Below, piece by piece: positions 21,195 through 31,722 of a DNA stretch of 64,000 nucleotides. The translations under genes and the position numbers were made by a program. The stretch's first letter is position 1. Each line of letters starts with the position of its first letter. Source of the DNA: Mycoplasmopsis opalescens ATCC 27921 (GTDB lineage: Bacteria; Bacillota_I; Bacilli_A; Mycoplasmatales; Metamycoplasmataceae); assembly GCF_000712185.1 (NCBI RefSeq), contig NZ_KL544019.1, forward strand, positions 235,948 through 299,947, in the 5' to 3' direction. Under the pieces are notes generated by a model. The model was not told the DNA's origin. It saw only the letters and a list, made by a program, of their open reading frames with translations, and did not search any database.

Positions 21195-21764
21195 CTAGCG
21201 TCTCTTTTCATAATACTTATTAATTTCTTTTTCTTTAATTAATATTGATAAAGGTTTTTCTATACGATAAAGAAAATCTTCGATAGCTTCACATAAAGCA
21301 TTTTGATGTATTGAACTTGTATATAAATGTTCGTCTGTATTATTAATCTCTTGTTCAGGAGTTAAATAGTTAACTTTGTGCTTAGGTAGAATATCATTAT
21401 TTTCTGCGCCAATTACACATGTGAAGTCAGGATGGTTGTTTAGTTTAATAGCTCAATATTTGTAATACATTTCAGTATCCGAAACACCTATAATATAGCT
21501 GTTTTCGGCACAAAACTTTTTAAAATCTTCTTCGTAATTAATAATTGCATCAGGCTTATATTGTTCAAGAAATTCATGAATAATTTTTGAATTTGAATTA
21601 TCAAAAAAGATTAGTGAAAATTCATTTTCTTTTTTTATTTTCTCAAATTCAAGAAGAAATTTTAAAGCATTTTCTTTAACTTTATTGTTATCATCAAGCA
21701 AATAAACGATACCGTTGGCGTGGACAAAAATAGTAGGTTTTAAATTCAAATCATTATTATTCAT
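21195..21764 (-). CDS. Hypothetical protein coupled to gpmI
   Basis: A 189-residue protein of unknown function. ATG 21764 overlaps the end of gpmI by 8 nt, so it is translated after it. The N-terminal part has alternating strands and helices (IFVHANGIVYLLDDNN, then SLIFFDNSNSKI and SYIIGVSDTEMYYKYW), a pattern compatible with a small Rossmann-like or degenerate HAD fold, but the DxD motif is not present. UGA Trp at 21453-21455. No signal peptide or membrane helix. The C-terminus is charged and helical. I do not recognise a family. Confidence 0.7.
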
Positions 21765-23256
21765 GACTTATTAGTGATTTTTGATCCATTTCTTTAGGTT
21801 GATTAATGCCCATATATTCTAAAATAGTAGGTGCGATATTAGATAATTTTCCATTTTCAAGTTTTATATTTTTATCTGAGCAAATCAACATAACTGGGTT
21901 TGATGTATGCTTAGTTGCTGGCTTGTCTTGGTCATCTAACATTACTTCAGCATTACCATGGTCTGCGGTTACAAACACTGTAAATCCATTGTTTTGGGCA
22001 AATTCAAATACTCTTTGAATTTGTTTATCTATTAACTCAACAGCTGCTATAGCTGATTCTAGGTTGCCCGTATGACCAACCATATCTGGGTTTGCATAAT
22101 TCATAATAACTGCGTCAAAATCATTAGCTTTTGCAATTAATTCATTAGTAATTTCAACAGCAGACATTTGTGGAGCAGTAGCATAACTTTCAACCTTTAA
22201 TGACGGAACCATTATTCTTTCGGAATTCTTATAAACAATATCTATTCCCCCATCCATAAAGTAGGTTACATGTGCATACTTTTGTGTTTCCGCAAGTCTA
22301 AGTTGCTTAATATTATTTTGTTCATAAACGGCGCCAATTGGATTAATCACTTTCATTTCTTCAAATGCAATATTTGTTTCAATACCTTCGTACTTCATCA
22401 TTGAGACAAATTTAGCTATCTTTACAGCGTTTTTAGGAACAAAATCATATATTTTTGAACCAATAAACATATGTGATAATTGCCGTGCCCTATCTGGTCT
22501 AAAGTTGAAAAAAATAATTGAATCACCATCACAAACTGGTAATGCATTATCATTAAATGCTGGGATTAAAAATTCATCGGTTATGTTTTGATTATATTGA
22601 TTATTCAAGTAATCGCTAGCCTTATTGAATTTAGTTTCAGTTTTACCTAGCATTGCTTCATAATGCTTTTCAACCCTGTCGAACATTTTATCACGATCCA
22701 TTCCATAGAATCTTCCACCCAAACTGGCAATTTTATAGCCATATTGGTCACAAATTTGTTCTAATTTTAAAAGTGAATTAAGCATTGATTTTGGAGCAAC
22801 ATCTCTCCCATCTCCGATTGGATGCACCATTACTTTAGTTAATCCGTTTTTGTGTGCCATGTCCAATAATTTAAATAAATGATCCTCTAATGAATGAACT
22901 CCGCCAGGGGATAATAAACCAATTAAATGCAATGTTCTGTCTGTTTTTTTTACATGATTAAATGTGTCTAAAAACACTGTGTTACGGTCATATTCGCCTA
23001 TTTTTAATGCTTGGTTTATTAGTGATAAACCTGTGTAAACTACCCTACCAGCTCCGATATTAATATGTCCAACTTCACTATTTCCCATTTGGCCTTCAGG
23101 TAAACCAACAAATTCACCTGATGCTTGAATTATTGAATTGGGATATTCAGTAAAAAGCTTATCAAAAAAAGGTGTTTTAGCCATGGCAAATGCATTACCT
23201 TTTGTTTCTTTTCTTAAACCTAATCCGTCAATGACAATCAGTATTGTTTTTTTCAT
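21757..23256 (-). CDS. gpmI: Cofactor-independent phosphoglycerate mutase
   Basis: A 499-residue enzyme of the alkaline phosphatase fold that interconverts 3- and 2-phosphoglycerate in glycolysis. Seen: metal site VIDGLG near the N-terminus, catalytic Ser60 in GQMGNSEVGHINIGAG, HPIGDGRD, and the C-terminal metal ligands FVTADHGNAEVM. Normal length (about 500). AAAGGAG 6 nt before ATG 23256 fixes the start. It leads a two-gene unit with the hypothetical gene downstream and diverges from dnaX. Confidence 0.97.
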   Translation of the reverse strand: MKKTILIVIDGLGLRKETKGNAFAMAKTPFFDKLFTEYPNSIIQASGEFVGLPEGQMGNSEVGHINIGAGRVVYTGLSLINQALKIGEYDRNTVFLDTFNHVKKTDRTLHLIGLLSPGGVHSLEDHLFKLLDMAHKNGLTKVMVHPIGDGRDVAPKSMLNSLLKLEQICDQYGYKIASLGGRFYGMDRDKMFDRVEKHYEAMLGKTETKFNKASDYLNNQYNQNITDEFLIPAFNDNALPVCDGDSIIFFNFRPDRARQLSHMFIGSKIYDFVPKNAVKIAKFVSMMKYEGIETNIAFEEMKVINPIGAVYEQNNIKQLRLAETQKYAHVTYFMDGGIDIVYKNSERIMVPSLKVESYATAPQMSAVEITNELIAKANDFDAVIMNYANPDMVGHTGNLESAIAAVELIDKQIQRVFEFAQNNGFTVFVTADHGNAEVMLDDQDKPATKHTSNPVMLICSDKNIKLENGKLSNIAPTILEYMGINQPKEMDQKSLISHE

Positions 23257-23478
23257 ATTTACTCCTTTATTCTCTAATTCTATTTAATTCTATTACATTT
23301 ATCACACGGTGAAATTAATTATTTATTTTAGCTTTAAAACTTATGAAAATTATTCTGGCTTCTATTAAAAAATACGCAAAATGAGCCCTTAAAAAATAAA
23401 AATATTGCCCATAATTTAAGATATATTTCTAAATTATAATAAAATAACATTAAGCAAATCTGAGGAGGATTTTTAATC

Positions 23479-25317
23479 GTGGAATATAAAGCATTATATC
23501 GTAAATATAGACCTAAATCCTTCGCTGAAGTGTGCGGCCAAGATTATATTGTGCAAACTTTAAAAAATATCATCAATAATTATAGAGTTTCGCATGCATA
23601 CCTTTTTGCAGGGCCAAGAGGAGTTGGCAAAACCTCATTAGCTAAAATTTTTGCTGCAGCGTTAAATTGTGGACATTCAGCTGATTTAACTGAGATTTGT
23701 GAACATTGCAAAGTTAATCAAGATAATAATTTTGACATTATTGAAATGGATGCGGCTTCAAATAATGGTGTAAATGAAATTAGAGAGCTAAGAGACAAAA
23801 TAATGCATTCGCCGGCAACCGGAAAATATAAAATTTACATAATCGATGAAGTTCATATGCTTTCAAAAGGTGCTTTTAATGCTTTATTAAAAACTTTAGA
23901 AGAGCCACCGAAACATGCTATTTTTATTTTAGCAACTACAGATCCACAAAAAATTCCCGTGACTATTCTCTCGAGAGTTCAAAGGTATAATTTTCGCAAA
24001 ATTTCTTATCTAGATATGCAGCAGCATATTAAATTTATTTTAGAAAGCGAAAAAATCGATTACGAACCAAATATTGTGCCTTACGTTGCGAGACTTTCGC
24101 AAGGTGCCCTCAGGGATGCTCTTTCTATTATTGACCAAGCAATTGCGTATGGGAATGGTAAAATTAGTTTGCAAGATATTGTTTATGCTTTTGGCATAAC
24201 AAGCAGTGATAAGTTAATTGAAATTGCAAACGATTTATATCTCGGTAAAGTTAAACAAGCATTAAAAATTTTTAATGATTTAAGGGCATCGGGCATTGAT
24301 TCAACAAACTTTCTAACAAATTTTCAACTGCTTTTTAAAGATTATTTAATTTATCAAAAATCTAATGATCTTAGCTTATGCGAATTGCTTTCTGAGGAAG
24401 AAATGAAAGAGCTTAAATTATCATTAAAATTTGCTTTTGATGCTGTAGATAAGCTTTATCAGTTAAGTAAAGAGTTAATTTTTAGTGAATCACCTTTCCA
24501 ATTAATTGAAATCGCATTAATTAAATTAACTAATGAAGAAATAATACAAAGAAAAGAGGATAATATGTTTAATAAAAATCCAGATGATAAAGTAAAAAAA
24601 ATTCTCGAAACTACTCAAGAATTTATTTTAGATAATAATGAAAATACTGCGGAACATAATCAAGTTAACAATGATTTAATTGGTTCTCAACTAGACACGA
24701 GCCTAGAAAGTTCACTAATTACAACTAGCGAGTTTTCATTAGATGATATTGATTCTGCTGAAGAGGAAGAACCTCGGCAGATAGAAAATAAAACAAATAA
24801 TATCCAGATATTAAAATTTGATGAAAAACACTATAGCCAGCTTAAATTTGAAACAAAAGAAACAAAAGAATCTATTCAAAGATTAATATTACTTTCAGAT
24901 AACGAATATAAGGCTATTCACGTAGAACAAATTAAGTCGCTTTGAATATCTTCTAAATACAAGCACATCCCTAAATATCAAGACTTAGTTTTAGCATTTA
25001 GCAGAATGAAGAAAATTTTAACTAGCAATGAAGATTTTTTGCTTTTCTACTCAGAAGATGAACCAGCTTTAATTTTTTTACAGGAAAATGCTTATAGTGT
25101 AGCGGTGCAGGAATTAATGGAAAATGTAACCGACTCAAAAAAACATTTATTTTTTATCAATAATATAGATTTATATAGGGAAGCCAAAAAAGATTTAGCT
25201 ATTAAGTTTCAAAATGAAGAAATAAATATAGACAATGTCGAAAAGCTCGGCCCAATTATTACTCAGGGACAAACTAATGCACAATTAATTTTTGATGAAA
25301 TTGCTGCAATTAAATAA
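23479..25317 (+). CDS. dnaX: DNA polymerase III subunit gamma/tau
   Basis: A 612-residue clamp-loader ATPase. Seen: MEYKALYRKYRPKSFAEVCGQ start, Walker A GPRGVGKT (45-52), a Cys-containing zinc region (LNCG to CEHC, about 63-80), Walker B IIDEVHMLS, sensor 1 ATTDPQKIP, and the SRC-like motif as SRVQRY. The C-terminal third is low-similarity and acidic, as in tau proteins. The start codon is GTG at 23479, 9 nt after GAGGAGG; no ATG fits. UGA Trp at about 24943. First gene of the six-gene replication/repair unit dnaX-ybaB-recR-tmk-holB-rsmI, all closely spaced or overlapping. Confidence 0.96.
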
Positions 25318-25326
25318 GGAGAAATT

Positions 25327-25617
25327 ATGGATCAACAAATGTTAAGAAAAATGCAAAAACTTCAAAAAGATTACTCTGAAAAGGCAGAAGTTTTCGCAGA
25401 TCAAAAATTCACACTAGAGAAGCAAGGAATTGAGATTGTGATGAAAGGAAATAAAAAAATGGTTTCAATTAAAATTAAAGATGAAATTTTAATTGATCCC
25501 GAAGATCCTGAAACATTAGAGGACTTAATTGTTTTAACAATTAATGAACTTGAAAATCAAATTGATGAAGAACAAGAAAAATTAATGCCTAACTTACCTG
25601 CAGGTTTTGGATTTTAA
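25327..25617 (+). CDS. ybaB: YbaB/EbfC nucleoid-associated protein
   Basis: A 96-residue member of the YbaB/EbfC DNA-binding family, which form dimers and sit between dnaX and recR in most bacteria. The pattern MDQQMLRKMQKLQKD, VMKGNKKMVSIKI and LPAGFGF (C-terminal) is typical. AAGGAG lies 6 nt before ATG 25327. Exact role is unsettled: nucleoid organisation or gene regulation. Confidence 0.93.
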   Translation: MDQQMLRKMQKLQKDYSEKAEVFADQKFTLEKQGIEIVMKGNKKMVSIKIKDEILIDPEDPETLEDLIVLTINELENQIDEEQEKLMPNLPAGFGF

Positions 25618-25619
25618 TT

Positions 25620-26210
25620 GTGTTTAAAAGTAAAGAAAAATTAAATGTTTTACTCAAACAAATTCCTGGCATAACTAAAAAAACTGCAGATAAAATTTCA
25701 ACCTACCTATTAAATGAAAATGATCTATTTATAGGTGATTTAGTTGAATCAATTCACGGGATGAGGTCAAGAATAAATCGTTGCACAAAGTGTAATTTAT
25801 ACCAAGAAGATAATAAATGTAACAATTGCGATAAACCTAAAAATTATGATATTTTAATGATTGTTGAAGATGCAAATATTGTTAACAGAATTAAAGAAAT
25901 CGAATTTTTTGATGGCTATTATTACGTGCTTCCTTACTTGATCAATACAAAAGAAAACTTAACCGATGATAAATTTAAATATTTACATCTTAAAAAATAT
26001 GTTGAAGAACATAATTTTGAAGAAATAATTATAGTAATTTCACCAACATTGGAAGGTGAAATTACTACCAACCATTTACTTAAATTACTAAGCAACACCA
26101 AAATAAAAATTACTCGCGCGGCAATAGGCATGCCTATGGGTTCAAATATTGATTATTTAGACCAATTTACTATTAAACAAGCGATAAAAAACAGAAATGA
26201 AAACAAATAA
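25620..26210 (+). CDS. recR: Recombination mediator RecR
   Basis: A 196-residue protein with the RecR plan: helix-hairpin-helix (about 10-40: [13 protein letters not shown]), a C4 zinc finger (CTKC to CNNC, about 58-74), and a Toprim domain starting DILMIVED (about 80). RecR works with RecF/RecO in loading RecA at gaps. The start is GTG 25620, two bases after the ybaB stop, so it is coupled. The Toprim end [27 protein letters not shown] matches the family's TRLARGLPVGGDLEY region, with the usual substitutions. Confidence 0.93.
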   Translation: MFKSKEKLNVLLKQIPGITKKTADKISTYLLNENDLFIGDLVESIHGMRSRINRCTKCNLYQEDNKCNNCDKPKNYDILMIVEDANIVNRIKEIEFFDGYYYVLPYLINTKENLTDDKFKYLHLKKYVEEHNFEEIIIVISPTLEGEITTNHLLKLLSNTKIKITRAAIGMPMGSNIDYLDQFTIKQAIKNRNENK

Positions 26211-26218
26211 GGAGCAGC

Positions 26219-26890
26219 ATGTTTATAACACTTGAAGGACCGGACGGAAGCGGTAAAACAACTTTAATAACTCGTCTAATGAGTGAACTGTTAAATATTA
26301 TGCCAAATTTAGAATATGTTTTAACTCGTGAACCAGGCGGCAAAGGTTTAAAGGAAGCTGAAAAAATCCGCGAAATTATTTTAGACAAAGAAAGCAATCT
26401 TTCAGGTGTTGCGGAGGCAATGCTTTATAGCACTAGTCGTCGAATTCATTTAGAAAAAATTATCTGACCTGCTCTTAAGGATGATAAATTAGTTTTATGT
26501 GACAGATATGTAGATAGTTTTTATGCATACCAAGGGTATGCTAGAAATTTAGGTATTGATTTTGTAAAAAATTTGACCAATTTAATTATTGATAATACGA
26601 TGCCTGACATTACAATTTTTCTAAATATAACTCCACAACAAAGCAAGAAGCGTTTAAAAACACAAAGACTGATTCAAGATCGTATGGATACCGAAACAGT
26701 CGAGTTTCACCAAAAAGTTTATGATGCTTACCAAAAATTAATATCTAGTGATCCTGATAGATTTATCATCGTTAATGCAGCTAATACTATTGATGAAGTT
26801 TTTGAAGAAACCTTTAAAAAACTTTTGGCTCATCCAAAACTCAAGCAGTGACTCAAAAAAAAGAACAAAGAGTTAAATAATGCTAGCTAA
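26219..26890 (+). CDS. tmk: Thymidylate kinase
   Basis: A 223-residue dTMP kinase (dTMP to dTDP). P-loop GPDGSGKTT (7-15), the TREPGGKGL substrate loop (about 37-45), the [12 protein letters not shown] segment, and the LID region. UGA Trp codons at 26465-26467 and 26849-26851. AAGGAGC 6 nt upstream. It completes the salvage route from thymidine, given the thymidine kinase at 45044-45619. Overlaps holB by 11 nt. Confidence 0.96.
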
Positions 26891-27794
26891 TAATATTAAA
26901 AAAATTATTGATAACTCATACTTAAGACAAAATTTTGCGCACTGCTACATTTTTAAAGGGAATAATAATAAAAGCATTGATGAAGCAGTGCTTTATTTTG
27001 TTAACACATTGATGCAAAGCAAGTTTGTTGATTTAAAAGTTGATCAACCAATTAATGTAAAAATTTTTAATGATGGTGAAGATTCAATACAATTAACTAA
27101 AGAAAAAATAATTGAAATTTTTGACAGTAGCGCATACTCTGTTTTAGAAGATAATTCACCCAAAATTATTATTTTGAAAAATGTCGAAGAGGCATCGCCA
27201 CAAGCATTAAATGCATTATTAAAAACGATTGAGGAACCATCACCAAATGTTTATTTTTTGCTAACAACAAAAAAACTTTCGCTAGTTTTAAAAACGATTA
27301 AAAGTCGTTCGCTTGTGTTAAATATTCCTGACGTAAATGATGATAGTATTAAAAATATTCTCGATGCTGAAGGATTTAATAGTACACAAATATGACTATA
27401 CAGTAGCGTTTTTAGAGATATAAATGATATTAAACTAGCTCATAATTTTGATTTCTGAAACCTGTTTAATTTAACTTTAGAAGCAATAAAAAAATCTGTT
27501 GAAAATAAATATAATTTAGCAATTTTTTTACACAAATATGCCAAGAAAGATACTGAAAAAACTTTTGAATATATTTGCAGAATAATTCAATTCATTGCTT
27601 CCTGATCTTGATTATCAAAAAAACAAATTGAAACTGATTTTTTAGATGATTTTAATTATATTAAAAAGCTAAAAATTAATTATTTGGGTTGGTATAAAGC
27701 GACTGATAAGTATCTATCTAATCTTAACGAATTATTCAATCAATTTTTACAGATGCAAAATTTAATTATCGAATTAATGGAGAATTATGTCTAA
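26880..27794 (+). CDS. holB: DNA polymerase III subunit delta' (clamp loader)
   Basis: A 304-residue AAA+ protein in the holB slot, between tmk and rsmI. Recognisable segments are HCYIFKG (no canonical Walker A follows, as in other delta' subunits), KIIILKNVEEASPQALNALLKTIEEPSPNVYFLLTT (split motifs: LNALLKTIEEP and LLTT), and the SRS motif in IKSRSLVLN. The C-terminal half is poorly conserved. Several UGA Trp codons after residue 171. It overlaps tmk by 11 nt and rsmI by 8 nt, so translation is coupled. Confidence 0.85.
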
Positions 27795-28512
27795 AATTTT
27801 TATCGTTGGCACACCAATTGGCAATTTAAAAGATATTACTTTAAGGGCTTTGGAAACACTAAAATCAGTTGATTTTATTGCATGTGAAGATACAAGAACT
27901 AGTCGAAAGTTATTGAAGCATTATGATATTAATAAACCCTTGTTTGCTTATCATAAAATGAACGAAAAAGCAAGTGCTACAGCACTTTTAGACAAAATTA
28001 AAGATAATGAAAAAACATTAGCTCTAATAAGTGATGCTGGTATGCCTTTAATTAGCGATCCTGGTTTTGAACTAATAAAACAGGCAAGAGAAATGAATTT
28101 AGAAGTTGCGATGATACCTGGAGTCAGCGCTTCAATTACTGCCTTAGCATGAAGTGGATTATCATCCACATTTACATTTATGGGTTTCCCAAATGAGAAA
28201 TCATCACAACGACAAAAAGCATTGTTAAATCACAATTTTGATGATGCATATATATACTTTGTTGCACCACACAAATTGATCAATTTTTTAAAAGATATTG
28301 CCGCCACATTTAATGATGAAGCAACAATTTTTTTAGCCAAAGAATTAACTAAAATGTTTGAAAAACACTATTATGGAACTGCATCAAATCTAATAGATTT
28401 TTTTAAGGATCAAATCATTAAAGGTGAATTCACTTTAGTGCTGAAAAGGAATAAGCTAAAACATGAAAAAGTAAATAAATATGCAAAATTTTCTAAGATA
28501 AAAGTTCAATAA
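27787..28512 (+). CDS. rsmI: 16S rRNA (cytidine1402-2'-O)-methyltransferase
   Basis: A 241-residue tetrapyrrole-methylase-fold enzyme methylating C1402 in the decoding centre. Seen: IFIVGTPIGNLKDITLRALETL, FIACEDTRTSRKLL, ISDAGMPLISDPG and the motif PGVSASITALAWS. UGA Trp at 28150-28152. GGAG 5 nt before ATG 27787. Length is slightly short of the usual 270-290, the C-terminal part being trimmed. Last gene of the dnaX unit. Confidence 0.95.
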
Positions 28513-28715
28513 TAATTTGGCAAGTTATTGCTTTTTTATTTGCTTTTTTGTTTCTAAAACCGCAATAATACAGTTAAATTAGCTAAATGTTAACAAAACT
28601 ATTTCTAAAATAATTATTAGAATATTAATATCATATATTTCATATATCCTTTATAATGTATAATAATAAAAAAACTATACTTATTTCAAAATAATAATAA
28701 ATAATAAGGAGCAAT
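28513..28715. other. Intergenic region rsmI / rnj paralogue
   Basis: Contains a weak, imperfect relative of the palindrome family (about 28552-28582, with ATACAG core), then an AT-rich region with a TATAAT-like box near 28651 and a strong ribosome site (AAGGAGC) for the next gene. Confidence 0.4.
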
Positions 28716-30368
28716 ATGAATCATATTAATATTTTCGCTCTGGGCGGATTAGATGAAAATGGCAAAAACTGTTATGTTTTAGAATTCAATGAAAAAATTT
28801 ACATCATTAATAGTGGCGTCAAAATTCCTATTAATGCAGTAAATGGAGTTGACACTTTAATTCCTTCATTTGATTATTTAGAAAAAAATAAAAAAAGAAT
28901 TCAAGGCATGTTTATTACTGATGTCAAAAATGAAAGTTTTTCAGCTTTACCATGATTGTTAATGAAAATTCCAAACCTAACAATTTATACTTCAAAATTT
29001 AATGAAATATTAATACGTGATAGGCTAGCAAAATATAACATTCCAAATCGCCAACATAAAATAATTGCATTAACTAAAATGACTAAAATTGGTCCAATTT
29101 TTGTACAACCACTCGAGTTAGCTGGTTCAATGCCCGGTCACATAGCTATAGATTTTGTGACTCCGGATGGAGACATATTATTTATAGCTAATTTTGTTGA
29201 AGGCGATTTAGGAATTTATGGAAAATTAGATTATCAACAACTTAAAAAACATTTTACAAAACGCAAATTATTAGCTTTAATTGTTGATTCGGGACGTAGC
29301 AATTATGCTGGGAGAGCAATTGATAAAATTAGTTTGCCTTCATCAGTTAAAGATGTGTTTTTAAGAGCTAAACCAAACGAAAGAATTATCGTTGGAGCTT
29401 ATGATGAAGAGATGGTGGCTATTCACCAAATTTTAGATTTAGCAGTGCAAACAAATAGACCTGTAATTACTTATGGCAAGCAATATGGACAACTTTTTAA
29501 TATTATTAAAAAAGCACATCCAGAAATGAAATGACCTGAATTAGTTGATTATCGCTATGCAAATAAAACCAAAAATGCTGTTATTTTAGTTACCGGATCA
29601 ACTGAAAGAATTTTTTCTCGCTTTTTAAGAATTGCAAATAATAATGATGTCTTTTTAAAAATCAATAAAACAGATACAGTTATTATGATTGCTCCTGCAA
29701 TTAATGGTTTAGAAAGTATGGAAGCAGTGACTTTAGATGATATTGCTCGTGTGACGCCAAAATTAGTTGATGTTACATCAACTGAATACTATCGCCACCG
29801 CCCAGCTCGCCAAGATATCATTAATCTTGTTGATACCCTAAAACCAGATTATGTTATCCCAATCATGGGTCTCTACAGGTATTTAAATGATTGTGTTCGT
29901 TATATTTCAACTGAATTAAAGTACCAACAAGATAAATTAATTTTGATGCAAAATGGAAAAATTGCCCACTTCATTGATGAAAAATATACTGCAAGTAAAG
30001 CAAAAATCAAACAAGTTGGAGATACAATAGTTGATGGTTATGGAGTAGGCGATATTTCAACTGAAGTTATAAATGAGAGAGAAATTTTAGGTCGTGATGG
30101 GGTTATAATTGTGACTACACGTTATAATGCAACTTCTAAAAAGTTAGTTGGCTCATTGCATATTAATTTTATTGGTGTGATTGATAAAGATTCTAAGAAA
30201 GAAGCAACCGAATTAATTAAAAGTTTAATAATCAAAACAATGGATACCGAGGAATTTGAAGGAATAAGAGATTTTCATAATCGCTTAAGACAAGTTATTC
30301 GTAAAAAGATTTTTAAAACATTTGATAAAGAGCCAATGGTTGTTATCAATATGCCTAATGTACAGTAG
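28716..30368 (+). CDS. RNase J paralogue lacking the metal-binding motifs (RNase J2-like)
   Basis: A 550-residue metallo-beta-lactamase/beta-CASP protein with RNase J architecture. The catalytic signature is gone: where the 40760-42604 paralogue has SHGHEDHIGG (71-80), this one reads TDVKNESFSA (68-77). The beta-CASP motifs are also changed: HTSGHA is VTSTEY and the last PVHGEY is PIMGLY; the metal Asp in TGDF is replaced (ANF). It is therefore probably catalytically dead and acts with the other RNase J in a J1/J2-type complex; inference from the B. subtilis situation. UGA Trp at 28953-28955 and 29532-29534. AAGGAGC ribosome site. Its last 63 nt plus 12 are duplicated 1,232 bp downstream. Confidence 0.88.
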
Positions 30369-30379
30369 TTTTAGTAAAA
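30305..30379. repeat. Direct repeat, left copy (3' end of rnj paralogue)
   Basis: 75 bp covering the last 21 codons, stop and 11 nt of the RNase J paralogue gene. It matches 31537-31611 at 72 of 75 positions. Together they flank the methyltransferase gene. Confidence 0.9.
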
Positions 30380-30394
30380 AACTACTTTTTTATT
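30363..30394 (+). terminator. Terminator after rnj paralogue
   Basis: AGTAGTTTT, AGTAA loop, AAAACTACT, T run. The stem begins at the stop codon. Confidence 0.75.
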
Positions 30395-30531
30395 TACAAA
30401 AAAAACTGATGTTTTTATGTGATATAGAAGGCTTTTTAAAGTTAGTTTAGACTTTGTTTTTTATTTTTTTAAGCCAAAAAAAGAATAAAGGTAAATAATA
30501 TTATAAAATTAAAAAATAAAGGTGGTTGTTG

Positions 30532-31503
30532 GTGTCTAAAATTAAACATGGTCAATTTTTTACTGAAAAGGATGTTTTTGAGAACAACCTAATTTTTACT
30601 GAATTCATGCAAAAAAACAATTTATGAGGAGCTAATATTTTAGAACCATTTGCTGGAAAAAATAATCTTATTAATTTTTTAAAAAAATATAAAAGTGATA
30701 TTGTTTTTTCTTCTTATGATATTGAACCACAGAGTAAAGAAGTACAGTTTAATGACAGTATAAAAAATTGGTTTTATAAAGGTTTCGACCTAGTCATAAC
30801 CAATCCGCCTTACCTATCAAAGCATTCATCGAAACGAATAAATATAGAGGTTGACTTTGAAAATTATGATGATCTATATAAATTATCTTTAGATAGGTGC
30901 ATTAAAAATGTACGTTTTACAATCGCAATAATTCCAACAACATTAATAAATAGCAACCGAAAAATAGACAAAAATTTATTAGATAAACTTTTGATTTTTC
31001 AATTATTACCTTCTAAAGAAAACTTTAATGATACCGAGCACCCTGTAGCAATTGGATACTTTGATAACCAAAAAAACTCTGATGATTTTTTAATTTATGA
31101 GCATAGCAATCTAATTGCATCCTATAAGGAATTAACAACAACTAACCAAAAAATATTAATGTCTAAAAACAAATTATCCATTAAATTTAATGTTAAAGGT
31201 GGAAACTTATGTATTAATACTGGAGATAATACGAGAGATAAAACCAACATAATGTTCCATGCTTCAAATTGAAAAAATGATAATGATGTTAAGCAAACAG
31301 ATAGGCACAAGGTAAAGCTTTTAGTTGAAAATAAAGAAATAACTCCACAATTTATAGACAAATTAAATTATAAAATACGTGAATTAAGGGAAAACAATTG
31401 TGATTATTTATGAGCATCCTTTAAAGGTGTAAGTAGAACAGGCCACTTTAGAAAAAGACTTGATTTTGATACAATTAAAAAAATTATAAATGCTATTTTA
31501 TAA
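30532..31503 (+). CDS. DNA N6-adenine methyltransferase, orphan
   Basis: A 323-residue protein with methyltransferase motif I (ILEPFAGKNNL, about 37-47) and the catalytic motif IV NPPY at 91-94 (VITNPPYLSKHS), indicating amino-methylation of adenine. The N-terminus HGQFFTEKD is typical of gamma-type type II methyltransferases. The start is GTG 30532 with AAAGGTGG upstream. UGA Trp codons near 30628, 31270 and 31411. Target sequence unknown. No endonuclease gene is adjacent. A 75-bp duplicate of the neighbouring gene's 3' end flanks it, a strong sign of insertion. The promoter is probably TATAAA near 30511. Confidence 0.88.
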
Positions 31504-31536
31504 TTTTTTTAATTCCAGAATTAGAGAATTTATATT

Positions 31537-31611
31537 AAAGATTTTTGAAACATTTGATAAAGAACCAATGGTTGTTATCAATATGCCTAATGTACAGTAG
31601 TTTTGGTAAAA
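31537..31611 (+). pseudogene. Truncated duplicate of the rnj 3' end (right direct repeat)
   Basis: 72 of 75 bases match 30305-30379. Read in frame it encodes KIFETFDKEPMVVINMPNVQ and stop: one Lys-to-Glu change, one synonymous change, one change after the stop. Slightly upstream (about 31511-31536) the text RIREF-like codons recall GIRDF of the parent, so the duplicate may have begun further upstream and decayed. No start codon. Confidence 0.85.
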
Positions 31612-31622
31612 TATTAAATAAT

Positions 31623-31664
31623 AAAAAGTGGACTAGCATTATTAGCGTATCCACTTTTTTTGAT
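31623..31664. terminator. Terminator downstream of the methyltransferase/duplicate
   Basis: AAAAAGTGGA (31623-31632) and TCCACTTTTT (31650-31659) flank a 17-nt loop, with further T. Perhaps the original terminator of the rnj gene before the insertion. Confidence 0.75.
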
Positions 31665-31699
31665 TGTGCTTTATTTATTTTTGTTTAAAAATTAAATAA

Positions 31700-31722
31700 T
31701 AAAAGCACGTAAAGTGCCTTTA
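31700..31722 (-). terminator. Likely terminator of the DUF402 gene
   Basis: On the minus strand, AAAGGCAC, TTTAC loop, GTGCTTTT, directly following the DUF402 stop, with a T-rich tail. Confidence 0.5.

Noticed and set aside
30532..31503. Complete restriction-modification system
   Set aside because: Only the methyltransferase is seen; the flanking sequence is the duplicated rnj end and a DUF402 gene, with no endonuclease.
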